The notes under the pieces were generated by a model. The model had not been told where the DNA came from and searched no databases. It saw nothing but the letters and a program-made list of their open reading frames with translations. Shown here one piece after another: positions 11,783 through 23,124 of a DNA stretch of 64,000 nt. The translations under genes were made by a program, and so were the position numbers. Source of the DNA: Linyphia triangularis (Eukaryota; Arthropoda; Arachnida; Araneae; Linyphiidae); NCBI GenBank assembly GCA_963978545.1, contig OZ021730.1:8687796-8751795 (forward strand), written 5' to 3'. Every line of letters begins with the position of its first letter. Position 1 is the first letter of the stretch.

Positions 11783-12997
11783 AAACAACTGTTGAAAGTT
11801 GTCGAACGATTGAGCGAGGAAGTTATGATGGGAGCAGCAATTCGGCTTCGTCGTAAAACCAACAGCAATGAATGTGGGGTTTCTGTGGACGGTACTTGGC
11901 ACCGAAGGGGGTACGCTTCCTTGAATGGTGTAGTGACTATATTATCGATTGACAGTGGGGAAGTGCTAGATGTGGAGGTTCTCACCAAAGACTGTGTTTC
12001 ATGTCGCAAGTGGCAAAATGTAGACAAAACTGATCCGAGGTACATTTCCTGGCTAGCAAAACACATATGCTCGATAAATTACACAGGTTCATCAGGGGGT
12101 ATGGAGACGGTTGGTGTTGGAAGGACTTTTCTTCGATCGAACGTCAAAAGGTGTTTATCATACACAGAGTTTTACGGGGATGGAGACAGCAAAAGTTTTG
12201 CCACTGTCCGCGATTTAGATCCTTACCCAGGAACAATTATTGTGAAGAAAGAGTGTGTCGGGCATTATCAGAAAAGGCTCGGGAATGCCCTTCGAAAACT
12301 GAAAAGCAAAAACAAAGGAATCGGGGGGAAAGGTAAACTTACCTTTGCCAAAATAAATAAAATGCAGAACTACTTCGGCATCGCTCTTAGGAACAATACT
12401 AGTTCTGTCAAGGAAATGTCCGATGCGATATGGGGTAGTTTTTACCATTTGTGTAGTCAAGATGAACATCCTCTCCATTCGAAGTGTCCGATCGGCAAAA
12501 ACAGTTGGTGCTCATATCAACGTGCTGTTGCCAACGACAAACCATACAAGCACAAGGGGGGTCTACCAATGAAAATCATGCGAGCAGTGAAGCCCATATA
12601 CACTCGGTTGACGGCACCCGATATGCTAGAAAAATGCCTGCACGGCAAAACCCAAAACTGCAATGAAAGTTTGCATTCACTTATTTGGAAGCGATGCCCA
12701 AAAACAACTTACGCAGGTATCGATGTCGTCAAACTGAGTGTTTATGACGCTGTTATTCAGTTCAATGCAGGAGCGGAACCACAGTTGGAAATCATGAAGA
12801 GAATGGGTATCACACCTGGTTGCTATATGGTTGACGGCGTCAAAAAGAAGGACAGTCAGCGCATAAAAGCTAGTTTGCGTTTAAGTACGCCAAGTAAAAA
12901 AAACCGTCGAAGATACATCAGAGGAATTAAAAAGAAAAAAGAAGATGCCAAAACAAAAGCAGAAGGACCTACATATGTAGCTGGAGGCTTCATGTGA
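11774..12997 (+). pseudogene. Mutator-like (MULE) transposase, catalytic part
   Basis: DDE transposase core, in frame with the half at 11102-11605. Seen: VSVDGTWHRRGY near residue 37 (first Asp), FYGDGDSKSF near 135 (second Asp), ECVGHYQKR near 160 (the Cys/His pair between D and E seen in MULEs), and CNESLHSLIWKRCPK near 300 (Glu). The C-terminus is basic. This arrangement matches the metazoan MULE group with a DGTW motif. The coding part itself is uninterrupted for 407 residues, so the SINE is the main visible defect apart from the start region. It ends at 12995-12997 TGA. Confidence 0.85.
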
Positions 12998-13187
12998 TTC
13001 AGAATTGCAAGTATGCATTGCTTATTTTGACATTTTTGTACAAATATTTAGTGTTGCAAACTTTAAACCTGTTTTCTGAAGAATGCGTTTTTGGCATTAT
13101 ATCACTTCACTCCAACGGATGTAACTTAGGTAAATATGACCCGATTCCTAAAATTTTAATTGTAGTTTGTAGACAATAGTTGTGAGT

Positions 13188-13352
13188 ACGGTCCCAAGCA
13201 GAATCAAAGACATATTTCTATAAACAAATTAATGACAAATTTTTAAATTTTAAATATTTGTTCAAAAGTATGTCTTTTTTCAAACTTTTTGTTTAAAAAT
13301 TTATAAATAAATAAATATTGAAGTTAAATTTCCAATTCTGCTTGGGACCATG
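13188..13352. mobile_element. Small inverted-repeat element (MITE), about 165 bp
   Basis: GGTCCCAAGCAGAAT at 13190-13204 is repeated as a perfect inverted copy at 13335-13349. The interior is extremely AT-rich and non-coding. Both ends sit beside TA (GAGTAC... and ...ATGTAT), which would suit a Tc1/mariner-type parent. The exact tips are uncertain by 2-3 bases because the bases outside the perfect arms differ. No parent transposase with these ends is visible in the window. Confidence 0.7.
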
Positions 13353-13599
13353 TATCAATATGTTATCTTTTATTTGCCATGACAATCGTATCCCTAAGTT
13401 AATTAGAAGTTGATTTATGTCCGTTCTAATAATGCACTAATTAAACAATTAAAACTTAATTAACTAATTAAAAAATTAATCCAAAAATAAAAATTCTATA
13501 TAAAAATGTTGCATTTTTAATTCTGATTTATTGTTCCAAAAATTGTAATTTTTACATAAAAAATTAAAAAAAACATCTCTAATGTATATGTATACCTTA

Positions 13600-13906
13600 A
13601 AGCAGCGCAACGGATTCGGGATATAAGGGCGTACAGGGCAGTTTAGGTATCCAGCTTTTATGTTTGTTGGAAGAACAGGTGTATTGAATGTTAAGATTAC
13701 ATGTTTTGTTTGTAGGATATTGTCTTTCTTTTTAATTGTAATGCGATGAGCACGAATCACGCCCTGACTCGAGAGTTCAGAGACGAGTTCGTCCTCATCT
13801 ACATTTTGTAAGTCGGTTTCGGATATTACACCTTGGCTGTTGTTTAGGGTTCTATGTGGCATTGTTGATACAGGTAGGGTGGCAAGTAATGTAAGGTTAT
13901 TTAAGG
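13600..13906 (-). pseudogene. LINE-B ORF1 fragment (3' side of the LINE-A insertion)
   Basis: Minus-strand piece of a LINE ORF1 (RNA-binding, gag-like). It reads LATLPVSTMPHRTLNNSQGV and on to NPLRCFK, the point where the first zinc knuckle begins, then runs into unrelated AT-rich DNA at about 13600, so the rest of LINE-B is lost. It is closer to the ORF1 of the LINE at 58300-59451 than to that of the adjacent LINE-A. The other half of the same ORF1 lies at 19738-19828, beyond the intervening LINE-A. Confidence 0.8.
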
Positions 13907-14050
13907 TTGAAAGGTTGGTTCGATTTTTCTGGCGCAAGGGCTTCACGTGGGCCATACTGCGCCGAAAAAATTTATCTAAATCTACCATGTTAAAAATAAA
14001 CGATTAAAAATATATTGATCAACAAAGGGTAAAAGATTTGAAATAAAATT

Positions 14051-17000
14051 CTAAATCAAGTAATAAAATCCAATCTCAAGTAAGAATCTAAAAAGATTTT
14101 TATGTGGGGGTGAACTTAAAAGAGATGATAATGGAGGATGATTAATTTTAAAAAATCTCAATCTGATGGCGTTAAAAGCTGGACATTCATTTAAAATATG
14201 AAACACAGAAAACATAACTCCACAGGTGTTGCATGTGGGGGCATCTTCTGCCAGCAGAAGATGCACATGGGTAAAACGAGTGTGGCCTATTCTAAGACGG
14301 GTCAGGAGCACTTCCCTTTTCCGAGATAGCTGAATGGGCGCGAATCCGGAAATTGAGGGCTGAAACGAACGCAGCTTGTTAGCTGTCTGTGCATCCCACA
14401 TGGCCTGCCAAGTGAGAGACAGAGCAGTGTCACAAGCTTTATATGCGTCGTCAGGGCAGAGCCAAGTGCTCCTAGGTCCACTTGCAGTTCGAGCTATTAT
14501 GTCTGCGCGCTCGTTACCCATGATCCCCACATGACCTGGGATCCAACAAAAAAGAACATTAAAACCTCTATCTAAAAGTGTTGAATGAATCTTTAAAATA
14601 TCTAAAATAAAAGGATGGGTCTGGCTGAGTGGATTACTTAACGCATCTAAACAGCTCTTCGAATCTGTATAAATAATCCACTGGCTATGGCCTTGCTGTA
14701 AAATATATTGCAAGGCCAAGAAGATAGCCAGGGACTCAGCTGTAAAGATGGAGCAGCTTTGATGCAGCTCACGTGAGCAGATGTTATCGTCGTAAACTGC
14801 AGCTGCTCCGACATGTCCTTGGCTTTTCGACCCATCCGTATACATTGCTTTAAAATTTGAAAAGTTATGCCTATGGTAATAAAACAGCTGAGTAAATATT
14901 ACATCTGGTATTTCACATTTTTTAAAATTACCAAATACATTTAAAACTTTGATGTTATGAGGATGCCAAGGTGGTTGTGTGAATGTGAGAGGACGAATCC
15001 TGAAATTATCAATATTATGAGATGTAAGAATTGAATGAATTCGCAATGAAAATGATGGAATGCAAGATGGGCGTGAGTTAAAAAGTCTCGTATGAGATGG
15101 ACTATAAATATTATGAGAGAGAGGATGACGTGGGTGACTTTTAATTTTAAAATAAAATTTTAAAGACAGCTTGTCTCGTCTCAGTTTCAAAGGTTGCTCC
15201 AAACATATATTAAGTACACTTGGAATTGGTGATGTACGGAAGGCTCCCGACGCGATTCTGACACCTTGGTGGTGGACAGGGTCAAGGAGCATCAACACCG
15301 ATTTTCTGGCGGATCCGTACACCACAGAACCATAATCAAGTTTGGAACGAATAAGGCATCTGTATATTCTCAACATGGAGGTGGTATCAGCACCCCAGGA
15401 AGTGTTAGATAGCACTTTCAGAAGGTTCAGAGCTTTGGTGCACTTTACTCTCAGATGTTTTATATGAGGCAGGAACGTGAGCTTCGGATCGAAAATGACC
15501 CCAAGAAACTTCGTTTCTGATACAATAGGTATCTGAGCCCCATTTATAAAAAGCTCAGGGTCGTTATGAAGCTCACGTTTCCTGCAGAAGTGCATGGCCA
15601 CGGTTTTTTGTGCATTGAATGCAAAGCCATTTTGATTAGCCCAGTCCGAAATCCTTCTGATGGCAATTTGAATCTGTCTTTCAATAAGAGACATGTTTAT
15701 TGAGGCGCACGATATTTGAAAGTCGTCGACGAAAAGCGAACCAGACACTGCAGGTGGTAGGCAGGTCATAATGTCGTTAACTTTGATGATAAACAGTGCG
15801 CAGCTCAATACACTTCCCTGTGGAACGCCTTGCTCCTGAACAAACTCATCTGATAAGACAGAGTTGACGCGTACTTGGAAGACTCTCCGAGAAAGGAAAT
15901 TCTCAATAAAGAGTGGTAAATTTCCTCTGAGACCTAAATTATGAAGGTCTCTGAGGATACCATATCTCCAAGTACGGTCATAGGCTTTCTCCATGTCGAA
16001 AAATACAGACACCAAATGGTTCCGCTTAACAAATGCCTCCCGAATGGCTGTTTCAAGGAGGAGCAGGTTGTCAAGTGTACTTCGCCCACGACGGAAACCA
16101 CTTTGAAACCGAGAGAGACAATTGTTGTGTTCCAAATAAAAAAGCAGACGAGCATTGACTAATTTTTCTAATAGTTTGCATAAGCAACTAGTTAATGCTA
16201 TTGGTCTGTAGCTGGAAGGACTCTTAGCGTCTTTTTCTGGCTTGACAATCGGAATTACAAGAGCGCGTTGCCATGCTGACGGAAATTTGTTTTCCCGCCA
16301 GATTCTATTATATAGCTTGAGAAGGAACTTGAGTTGGAGAGGCTGGAGATGTTTCAGCATACTATAATGGATTTCATCATGACCAACAGCTGAGCCGCGA
16401 GTATTGGAAAGAGCTCGCATTAACTCAGCCATGGTGAAATCAGCATTATAGTCTTCCAACTCGGTAGATGTAAAATTTAGTTTAGTTTTCTCAGCTTTGC
16501 GCTTGATAGAGGCGAAAGGCTCTTTGTAATTCGAGTTGCTGGATACTTTTGCGAACGAGTCAGCCAGAGTATCAGCAATACCTTTAGGGTCTGAAACAAT
16601 ACCCAGATCTGTTTCCAAGACAGAAATAGAGTGTCTTGGGTATTGGCCCTTGATTTTATTTACTTTGTTCCAGACCCTTTTAGAAGAGGTATCCGATGTT
16701 ATAGTGCTGACATAACGCATCCAAGAGTCCTTCTGGCTACGCCGGCGGATCCTACGAGCTTCAGCTCGGGCACATTTTAAGGCGATGAGGTTGGCTTCAG
16801 TGGGACATCGGCGAAAAATGCCCCAAGCCTTCCTTCGCTTTTTATGTGCATTTTTACAGTCGTGATTCCACCATGGTTTTGGAATTTTCGGTAGATTTGT
16901 AGATGTTATAGGAATGGAAAAACGAGCAGCTTCCAATATGGCACGGGTGATAGAATTTACCGCTTCATCGATATCGTCTTGGTTCACCATCTCGTCAGAG

Positions 17001-17726
17001 ATATCGACGAGGGAAGAAAACTGTTCCCAATCTGCTGATTCAAATATAAAACGAGGAGCGCGAACAGAGGGAACAGCACCAACTCCTAGCATCTCCAGAC
17101 GGACGGGGAAGTGATCACTGTGGAAGAGATCCCGTCCGACATGAAACGACCATAGATGTAGGAGAGATGGAGAACACAAGACAAGATCGATGGCGTGAAA
17201 CGTCCTCGACGGGGTGTGGAAGTGTGTATGTTGCCCATTATTTAGAAGACACAGATTTTGGTCATCTATCATTTTTTCGACTTGTCTTCCACGTTGATTT
17301 ACATCTGGGCTACCCCAAAGAGGACTGTGACCATTGAAATCCCCCATTAAAATAATAGGGGGTGGAAGCTGGTCACAAAGCCTGTCTAATTCTGATTGTC
17401 GGATGTTACGATTAGGGGGGAGATAGATTGAGCAAACTGTTACTAATATATTTTTCACAGCGACTCTAACGGCAACAGCTTGTAAGTTGGTAGAGCGATA
17501 GCGGGGTGGATGGATTGCTATTATATGTAAATATAGCAACACCACCGCTAGCTCGGTCGCCGCTGATATAGTCCTTACGTAGGGGACTATACCCCCTAAC
17601 AAGAGAGCTCTGAAAAGGCTTCAAGAGCGTCTCTTGCAAACAGAAACAGACAGGTTTGTGTAAATCTACGAGGTGTTTTATATCTACCGAATTTTGGTGG
17701 AAACCGCGACAATTCCAAGATAACAT
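14051..17726 (-). pseudogene. LINE-A ORF2: endonuclease, reverse transcriptase, RNase H
   Basis: Enzyme of target-primed reverse transcription. Domain order: AP endonuclease (LSWNCRGFHQN at the start, GDFNGHSPLWG, SDHFPV), RT (SYRPIALTSC, FFDMEKAYDRTW with catalytic Asp, GVPQGSVLS, LFVDDF), RNase H (YTDGSKSQG, FTAESLAI, YTDSKSCLDAL, GNERADIIA with all four acidic residues), and a C-terminal knuckle CNTCGVMFSVFHILNEC. The main frame is 14051-17602; the first ~45 residues are in another frame (17466-17726), so one frameshift lies near 17.5-17.6 kb. Otherwise it is complete, which suggests a young copy. ORF1 lies just upstream. Confidence 0.93.
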
Positions 17727-17734
17727 ATTGAATT

Positions 17735-19082
17735 TTACTTGGAAAGATTAGCGATCCGCCTGTCGAGTGACCTGCTTCTTGGTTGAAGAAGCTTAGGGGT
17801 CTCGAGGCCTGGGTCGACCTCCATGTCACCTGGGTCAAGACCCGAGATGACATCAGTTTCATCTTCGGATGATTCAGATGGTCCAGATTTCTCTTCCTTT
17901 GCTTTAGCTTTCTTCTTTGTATTCTGTTGGATTTTTGATTGTATTCTGTTTTTCAAAGCTTCTCCGGGTTTATAAGATTGCTTTGTATCAGATAGTTTCT
18001 TATTTTTTGGAGGTTTTATAGGAGTTTTTTTAGGATTTATATTTGATTTTGAATTTCCGGGAATTGGGTCTGTTTGAACAGAAAAGGTACTGTGTTTGGC
18101 GAGAGGGAAAAAGCACTTAAGTAGCTGTTCGGGTGACATTTGAGTATTTGGGATATGAATATCTGTTTGAGTGGCCATAGACTTTACTTGAGTTGGTTTG
18201 GAGGCAGTTGCTTTAGCTATTGTTTTGGCCATAGAATTTTCTATTGTAGTTTCATAGAGAGTTCGGGCTTCCGGATACGAGATGTTATTGTGGGTTTTAA
18301 TTTCCTGGATATTCTTTTCTTTAATGTATGTTTTGCACGTTCTGGAAAAAGATGGATGGTTTCCAGAGCAGTTTACGCAGGTGGGCTCAGCCTTGCAGCC
18401 TTCGCTCAGATGTTCAATGCTGCCACACACTGCGCAAACTTCGTGATCACTTCTGCATGTGTTTTTGGAATGCCCGAACTTCTGACATTTAAAGCACCTC
18501 AATGGATTCGGGATGAAAGGTCGTACGGGACAACTTAGGTAGCCAGCAGTTATTCTATTAGGGAGGTTAGGATTATTGAAAGTAAGGATAATGTGTTTGG
18601 TCTTTATTATATTGTTGTCCCGTTTGATAGTAATACGGCGTATATCTGTGACCCCTTGGGGGGAGAGTTCTCTTAGTATTTCGGAATCTTCAACATGTTG
18701 AAGATCCGATTCAGATATTACGCCTTGACTAGAATTGAGGGCTTTATGTGGTGATACAGTTATTTGGATAGTGCCTATTGTTGTTGCAGAGAGTAAATAT
18801 TGAGATTGTCTCGGATCTTTAGTTTCGATAAGGAAGTCACCCGATCTTAGCTTCTTAATTGCTTTTGGCTCGTTGCCACAGATACCTTTTATCCCTTTTT
18901 GAATGAAAAAAGGGGACATTTTTCCTAATTCACCGGATTCGGAATGAACTATTATGAAAGACGGAACATTAAGTGGAGTAGCTTGTTTTTTTGTTGCATT
19001 ATTGTCATCAATATCGATTGGTCGTTTTATTTGTTGAAGTTGGGGATTTAGGCCTCCCGTGGGGCTGGATAAAGAAAAAGCC
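17735..19082 (-). CDS. LINE-A ORF1, zinc-knuckle RNA-binding protein
   Basis: Gag-like protein that would coat the LINE RNA. The likely start is the Met at 19082 (MAFSLSSPTGGLNPQ), although the frame is open to 19168. Three knuckles in a row around residues 200-250: CFKCQKFGHSKNTC, CAVCGSIEHLSEGC, CVNCSGNHPSFSRTC. Upstream of them is a conserved PHKALNSSQGVISESDLQ block and a VRPFIPNPLRCFK linker. The C-terminus is basic and then acidic (SSEDETDVISGLDPGDMEVD). No stop within it, about 448 residues. It ends 8 bp before the ORF2 frame opens. Confidence 0.9.
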
Positions 19083-19725
19083 ATCATAAAATAAAGAAAT
19101 AGAAATTCGGACACTAGAATCCCACCCACCATGGAGTCCTCGATATCAGGGATGGTGCACACCGGCAAGCAACAAAACCAAGAAAAAGAAAAAAAAAATA
19201 GTAACTAAACTGTTACGCACGGCATAACACCATCAGGTTATCTAGTGTCTATACGCAACCGGCTCGTCCCTGTAGATGTCTCCACCCTTAACGAGATTCC
19301 CAGCAGACGAGCCGGACGCTTGATCCCAAGCCGCCGACGAAGTCGGACGACCAGCCGATTGATGCACATGGGACCAATGTACACCTCCCGTTTATCTGAA
19401 GCAAGGGCCAAAGTAGTGTATTGGGACAGTATGTCATCCCTCAACTACCAGGATCCCCTTTTCCAGGGACACGGGTCTCCACGCACGGCAAACACGTGGG
19501 TGATTTAATCCCCAAGAGAAGCTGATGGCAACAGAGCGGCACAAAGCTTCTGAAGGGGAGCCCTCACCTCAGTTGAGGTAATCACAATGAGGGAAGGAAG
19601 AGAAAACAAACGATAAATATAAAACCCAAAATGAGAAAGTACAAACAGACGAAGGGTTAGATCACTGGGGCACCTCGGGGTTGTGAAGCCCGTGTTTACT
19701 TATAGAAAGTAAACCCCCTGAGGGG
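19083..19725 (-). promoter_or_regulatory. LINE-A 5' UTR with terminal hairpins and a small upstream ORF
   Basis: Non-coding leader of LINE-A, expected to hold an internal promoter. The outermost 35 bases form two consecutive hairpins (CCCCC/GGGGG and GTTTACTT/AAGTAAAC). A small minus-strand frame at 19238-19444 starts MRDDILSQYTTLALASD and is shared, with a longer tail, by the LINE-A copy at 33587-33826. Whether it is translated is unknown. It is basic and has no recognised domain. Confidence 0.6.
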
Positions 19726-19737
19726 GGTTATTTAAGG

Positions 19738-19828
19738 ATTGAGATTGGAGAGGATTAGCAGCCTCAACCAACAGGTCTCCTGAACGTAGTCGTTTAATGG
19801 ATTTAGTGTTGCCGATTGCACCTTGCAG
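19738..19828 (-). pseudogene. LINE-B ORF1 fragment (5' side of LINE-A insertion)
   Basis: Minus-strand reading LQGAIGNTKSIKRLRSGDLL, matching the ORF1 block QGAIGEAKNIKRLRSGDLL of the LINE at 59.2 kb. It stops at the LINE-A target duplication on the left and at a SINE on the right, so this 90-bp scrap sits between two later insertions. Confidence 0.85.
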
Positions 19829-20021
19829 TGTTTGTTGGTTGTATTCAGATTATCTGGCGCCGTCAGCAACACGAGGGCTATAATGCGCCGAAACATTCGT
19901 CATTAGACAAGCCAACGTACATTTACAAACACCCATGCCAACACGGGACTCGAACCCGCAACCTCGCGGTCTAGAAGCTAGCACGCTAACCACTATACCG
20001 TTTGGTCCTAGCACCTTGCAG
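19818..20021 (-). mobile_element. SINE in LINE-B ORF1, 11-bp target duplication
   Basis: Body 19829-20010, minus strand, between GCACCTTGCAG copies at 19818-19828 and 20011-20021. Full length: (AACC)-type tail at the left, tRNA-like head with B-box GGTTCGAGTCC at the right. The duplication lies within the LINE-B ORF1 codons for LQGA, showing that LINE-B was there first. Confidence 0.93.
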
Positions 20022-20207
20022 GGCTTTTTGAACAAAGAACGGTGATTTTGTTTTAAATGTTGGATCTGTAGACTGAATTATGAAGAAAGTAGGTAGAGAA
20101 GTGAACAATTTTTGGGGGTTTTGTAGGTCTATAGGTGATGAATCAGAGCCTGAAAGAGTGTTAGGATACATATTATTTATATGGTGTTCATCCCGATGCA
20201 TCCCCAC
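20011..20207 (-). pseudogene. LINE-B ORF1, N-terminal part
   Basis: Reads SLPTFFIIQSTDPTFKTKSPFFVQKALQGA on the minus strand, matching LPVFFIVQSDDPTFKTKSPF of the 59-kb LINE. This is the N-terminal domain before the zinc knuckles. The probable start is near 20180-20200. It is interrupted by the SINE at its downstream end. Confidence 0.8.
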
Positions 20208-21016
20208 CCATCACAGAGCCCAACAAGGGGAGACCCTTGGGGTCTCAGAGATAGCATCGAGATATAGCATTACGGCTTCGAGTTGTTGATCCGCAGGGCA
20301 ACCCTAACCGCAATGCTAACCCTAAGTAGTGAAGGTTGAAGTTCTACTACCAGCCGATTGACAGGAGGGGGCTACCTCCTGCCACCCGTCTACAGTGAAT
20401 CCTGGGCCAAAGGGCACGCATGCGAGGACCCAACCATGTGAATCCTACGCAAGGTAATCCCATTCTCCCCCTTGCGGGAAGCCACGCACGGCAAACACTT
20501 GGGTTGGTTGTATTCAGATTATCTGGCGCCGTCAGCATCACGAGAGCTATAATGCGCCGAAACATTTCGTCATTTAACAAACCAACATACATTTACAAAC
20601 ACCCATGCCAAACACGGGACTCGAACCCGCAACCTCGCGGTCTAGAAGCCAGCATGCTAACCACTATACCGTTTGGTCGGCCACGTGGGTTGGGAAAATC
20701 CAACAAAAAATCATGGAAATGAACCCAAATATACAAGTAATATAAACTAAACCCAGAAATATATGTAACATAAAGTAAACCCAGAAATATAAGTAAGATG
20801 ACTAAACCCATAAATATAAGAACAATAATTAAAACCAGAAATGTATGTAAAAAGCCAACACAAAAAACGTATATGGAATCAAATGAAGGAACAAAACAGT
20901 ACATACGGTAGGGCCTAGCAAAAAAGGAAAGAAAAGAAAATACCAGGCCCAGCTAGGGTACCTCGGGTTCGCCAAGCCCGTACTCACAAGATGTGAGCTC
21001 CCGAGGGGTGAAATTC
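20208..21016 (-). mobile_element. LINE-B 5' UTR (with an inserted SINE)
   Basis: Close match to the 5' region of the LINE at 59.5-60.07 kb: shared blocks CCCACCCATCACAGAGCCC, ACCAGCCGATTGACAG, CCACGCACGGCAAACAC and TACGGTAGGGCCTAGCA in the same order. The 5' tip at about 21016 reads CCCCTCGGGAGCTCACATC on the element strand, again two small hairpins. Beyond it lies the hAT-like remnant, so LINE-B entered that element. Confidence 0.85.
20496..20689 (-). mobile_element. SINE in LINE-B 5' UTR
   Basis: Body about 20504-20681, minus strand. Flanks CACTTGGG (20496-20503) and CACGTGGG (20682-20689) are an 8-bp duplication with one change; the empty site is visible in the homologous 5' UTR near 59786. 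Head and B-box intact. Confidence 0.88.
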
Positions 21017-21019
21017 TAT

Positions 21020-22440
21020 GTGATAATATATATTTTGATTTGAAGAGTAGTGATAAGCGAGAATTGTTTTTTGAAATATGTGATATTTTAGGGATTAAGC
21101 CATTAAAACCTCTTTCTAGACCAGATCATAGATGGCTTTATGTTTTGGTCGTTTAAGAAAGAATCGAATATCTTTGGGATGCTCTTGTTTGCTTTTATTT
21201 TTCTTGGATATCGAAGGATGATGTAAGAATTTTTGAAGGGGATATCACAGCTATCACTACAAAAAGAAAGTTGTCAGATCTGCAAGTAGAAAAGGTTAAC
21301 AAAATTCAATCTCAATTGAAGAAAAAGTGTTTGACAGAGGATGGCAAGAATCGAAAACAGAGGATCAGAATGCGTCTGTTTGATCAGAAAAAGAAAACTC
21401 TCCTACATATTGGCATTTATAAAGCTGTTTTGCCACATTTCAACAGTTATTTAAAGCTGTTTCAAACTAGAGATGTTTTTTGTCTGCATTTACTTCATAC
21501 AGAACTGTATAATTTAACTAAGCTTTTCTTGACTTTTTTCGTCAATCACGATATTATTTCTGAAGCTGTGACTGTTAATAGTCTTCTTAAAATAGATGTA
21601 CAAAGTGCTGATAGCTACCTGCCTGACAAACTTCTATTCTGTGGTTCCGATGCTGCAAAATTAATAAAAGATTCTAAACAGAAAGATCTAAACATAAAAG
21701 AGTTCACAACGACTTTGAAAACAGCATATTCCAGATGTGCAGCTTACATGTTGAAGAAGTTGCCATTAAAGAACTCATGCTTTATTAAATTCACTGGATT
21801 GGATCCTGATTTGCGAGGAAATACCTCAACTTTTTCAGCATTGTCCAAATTAGCAGAGTCAATGCCCAATATCATTTCTGAAGACGACTCATCAGTACTT
21901 GACCAAGAAATCATATCAGATCGACTCAAGACTGACAACTTTGACAGAGGAAAAGAGTGTTCACAAGTTTTGGGTTGCTGTTTTCAATATGAAAGAGTCT
22001 GATGGTCTGCATAGATATCCATATTTGTCAAAATTGATTAAGGCAGTGATAACATGTTTCCATGGACCCCATGTTGAAGGTGCCTTCAATTTAATGGGCA
22101 ATATCATGACATCTAACAGAACTTCATTAAACAACTCAAGTTTAGATTCCATCCAAACTATGAAGTACTATTTAATGTCAAAAGAAGCTACAACTTAAGA
22201 TATCTTTGGCTCAAAGGATCCTACCCATGAACCCATTGACAAAGCTTTTGGAATCAATTTGATGAAAAGTCGAGCATATTATCAGCAAACTTTAGATACA
22301 AAGAACACTATTGCGGTGACGGAGGAAGCAGAATTAATGAAGACGGATGCCATAAATCAAAAGCCCACGTCTAGCAACAACAGCAGTATATCTTCGTCAA
22401 TTTCAATTCAGTCATCATCTTTGACTATTAAACGTCCTCA
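21020..22440 (+). pseudogene. hAT-like transposase remnant
   Basis: Plus-strand coding remnant in at least three frame pieces: about 21022-21150 (SRPDHRWLYVL), 21150-22000 (243-residue frame rich in Lys/Leu, with KLLFCGSDAAKLI), and 21961-22198 (HKFWVAVFNMKESDG, then HVEGAFNLMGNIMTSNRTSLNNSS and IQTMKYYL). The last block resembles the C-terminal dimerisation region of a hAT-type transposase family common in arthropods (VEGAFS-M-D followed by an IQ-KY-L pattern). Stops and frameshifts make it a fossil. Downstream is a Ser/Thr-rich stretch and a 22-base A run. Assignment by pattern only. Confidence 0.55.
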
Positions 22441-22738
22441 TTCACCAGATGTTAAAAAAAAAAAAAAAAAAAAAAATTTGCCAATTTTTTTAAAAAATGA
22501 AATATCTATAACAGTACTTAATATCTATAACATTAATAAATGTGTTTAATAAAGCATTATTTTCCATGGTCCTTTATAACTATTTCTTTTTATATGTATG
22601 TAGAAACGCTAAATTGTTATTTATTGTATTTTTGCTTATGCTAATTTTTAGCCTATTTGAGATGTAGTCATGTCTTAAAATGGGTTCAGTTCTATAGGTT
22701 TGCAAAATTCGCTGGCTTAAAAAAGGAGATGTGTCCCT

Positions 22739-22947
22739 ATATCCCCAAAAGGTTGGTTGGTTGTATTCAGATTATCTGGCGCCGTCAGCAACACGAGGGC
22801 TATAATGCGCCGAAACTTTCGTCATTAGACAAGCCAACATACATTTACAAACACCCATGCCTAATACGGGACTCGAACCCGCAACCTCACGGTCTAGAAG
22901 CCAGCACGCTAACCACTACACCGTTTGGTCGGCATATCCCCAAAAGG
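22739..22947 (-). mobile_element. SINE, 14-bp target duplication
   Basis: Body 22753-22933 between ATATCCCCAAAAGG at 22739-22752 and 22934-22947. Minus strand, full length, head at the right, (AACC)n tail at the left (GGTTGGTTGG on the plus strand). Confidence 0.95.
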
Positions 22948-23124
22948 GCTCTGCCCCTTGGAACCCTGTTATGGAGTCCCATCCTTCAAACACTCGATAG
23001 TTTCAGGGTTTTTCAGTGCTGATTAGTTTCACCCCTGAATTATACTGAATGAATTAAAGTTTATTATTATTAAATTATTGTAAGATTCTACACCTGTGAA
23101 TGTAAATATTCGTTTTTGCTTTTA

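Larger units (their letters stand above)
13907..19725 (-). mobile_element. Full-length LINE-A (I-group non-LTR retrotransposon)
   Basis: A 5.8-kb LINE on the minus strand with target duplication GGTTATTTAAGG at 13895-13906 and 19726-19737. The 5' end (right side) starts CCCCCTCAGGGG, a small hairpin, followed by a second hairpin with arms GTTTACTT/AAGTAAAC. The 3' end (left side) has the GGCGCAGTATGGCCC...GCGCCAG hairpin and a short AACCAACC tail. It contains a 5' UTR, ORF1 and ORF2. ORF2 has endonuclease, RT, RNase H and a CCHC end, which places it in the I/Jockey superfamily, I-like group. It is inserted inside LINE-B ORF1. Confidence 0.92.

Noticed and set aside
18140..18538. Plus-strand 132-codon frame
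   Set aside because: Antisense shadow of LINE-A ORF1 zinc knuckles.
22259..22549. 96-codon frame ending in poly-Lys
   Set aside because: The Lys run is a 22-base A tract; the rest is Ser-rich without homology, downstream of the hAT-like fossil.
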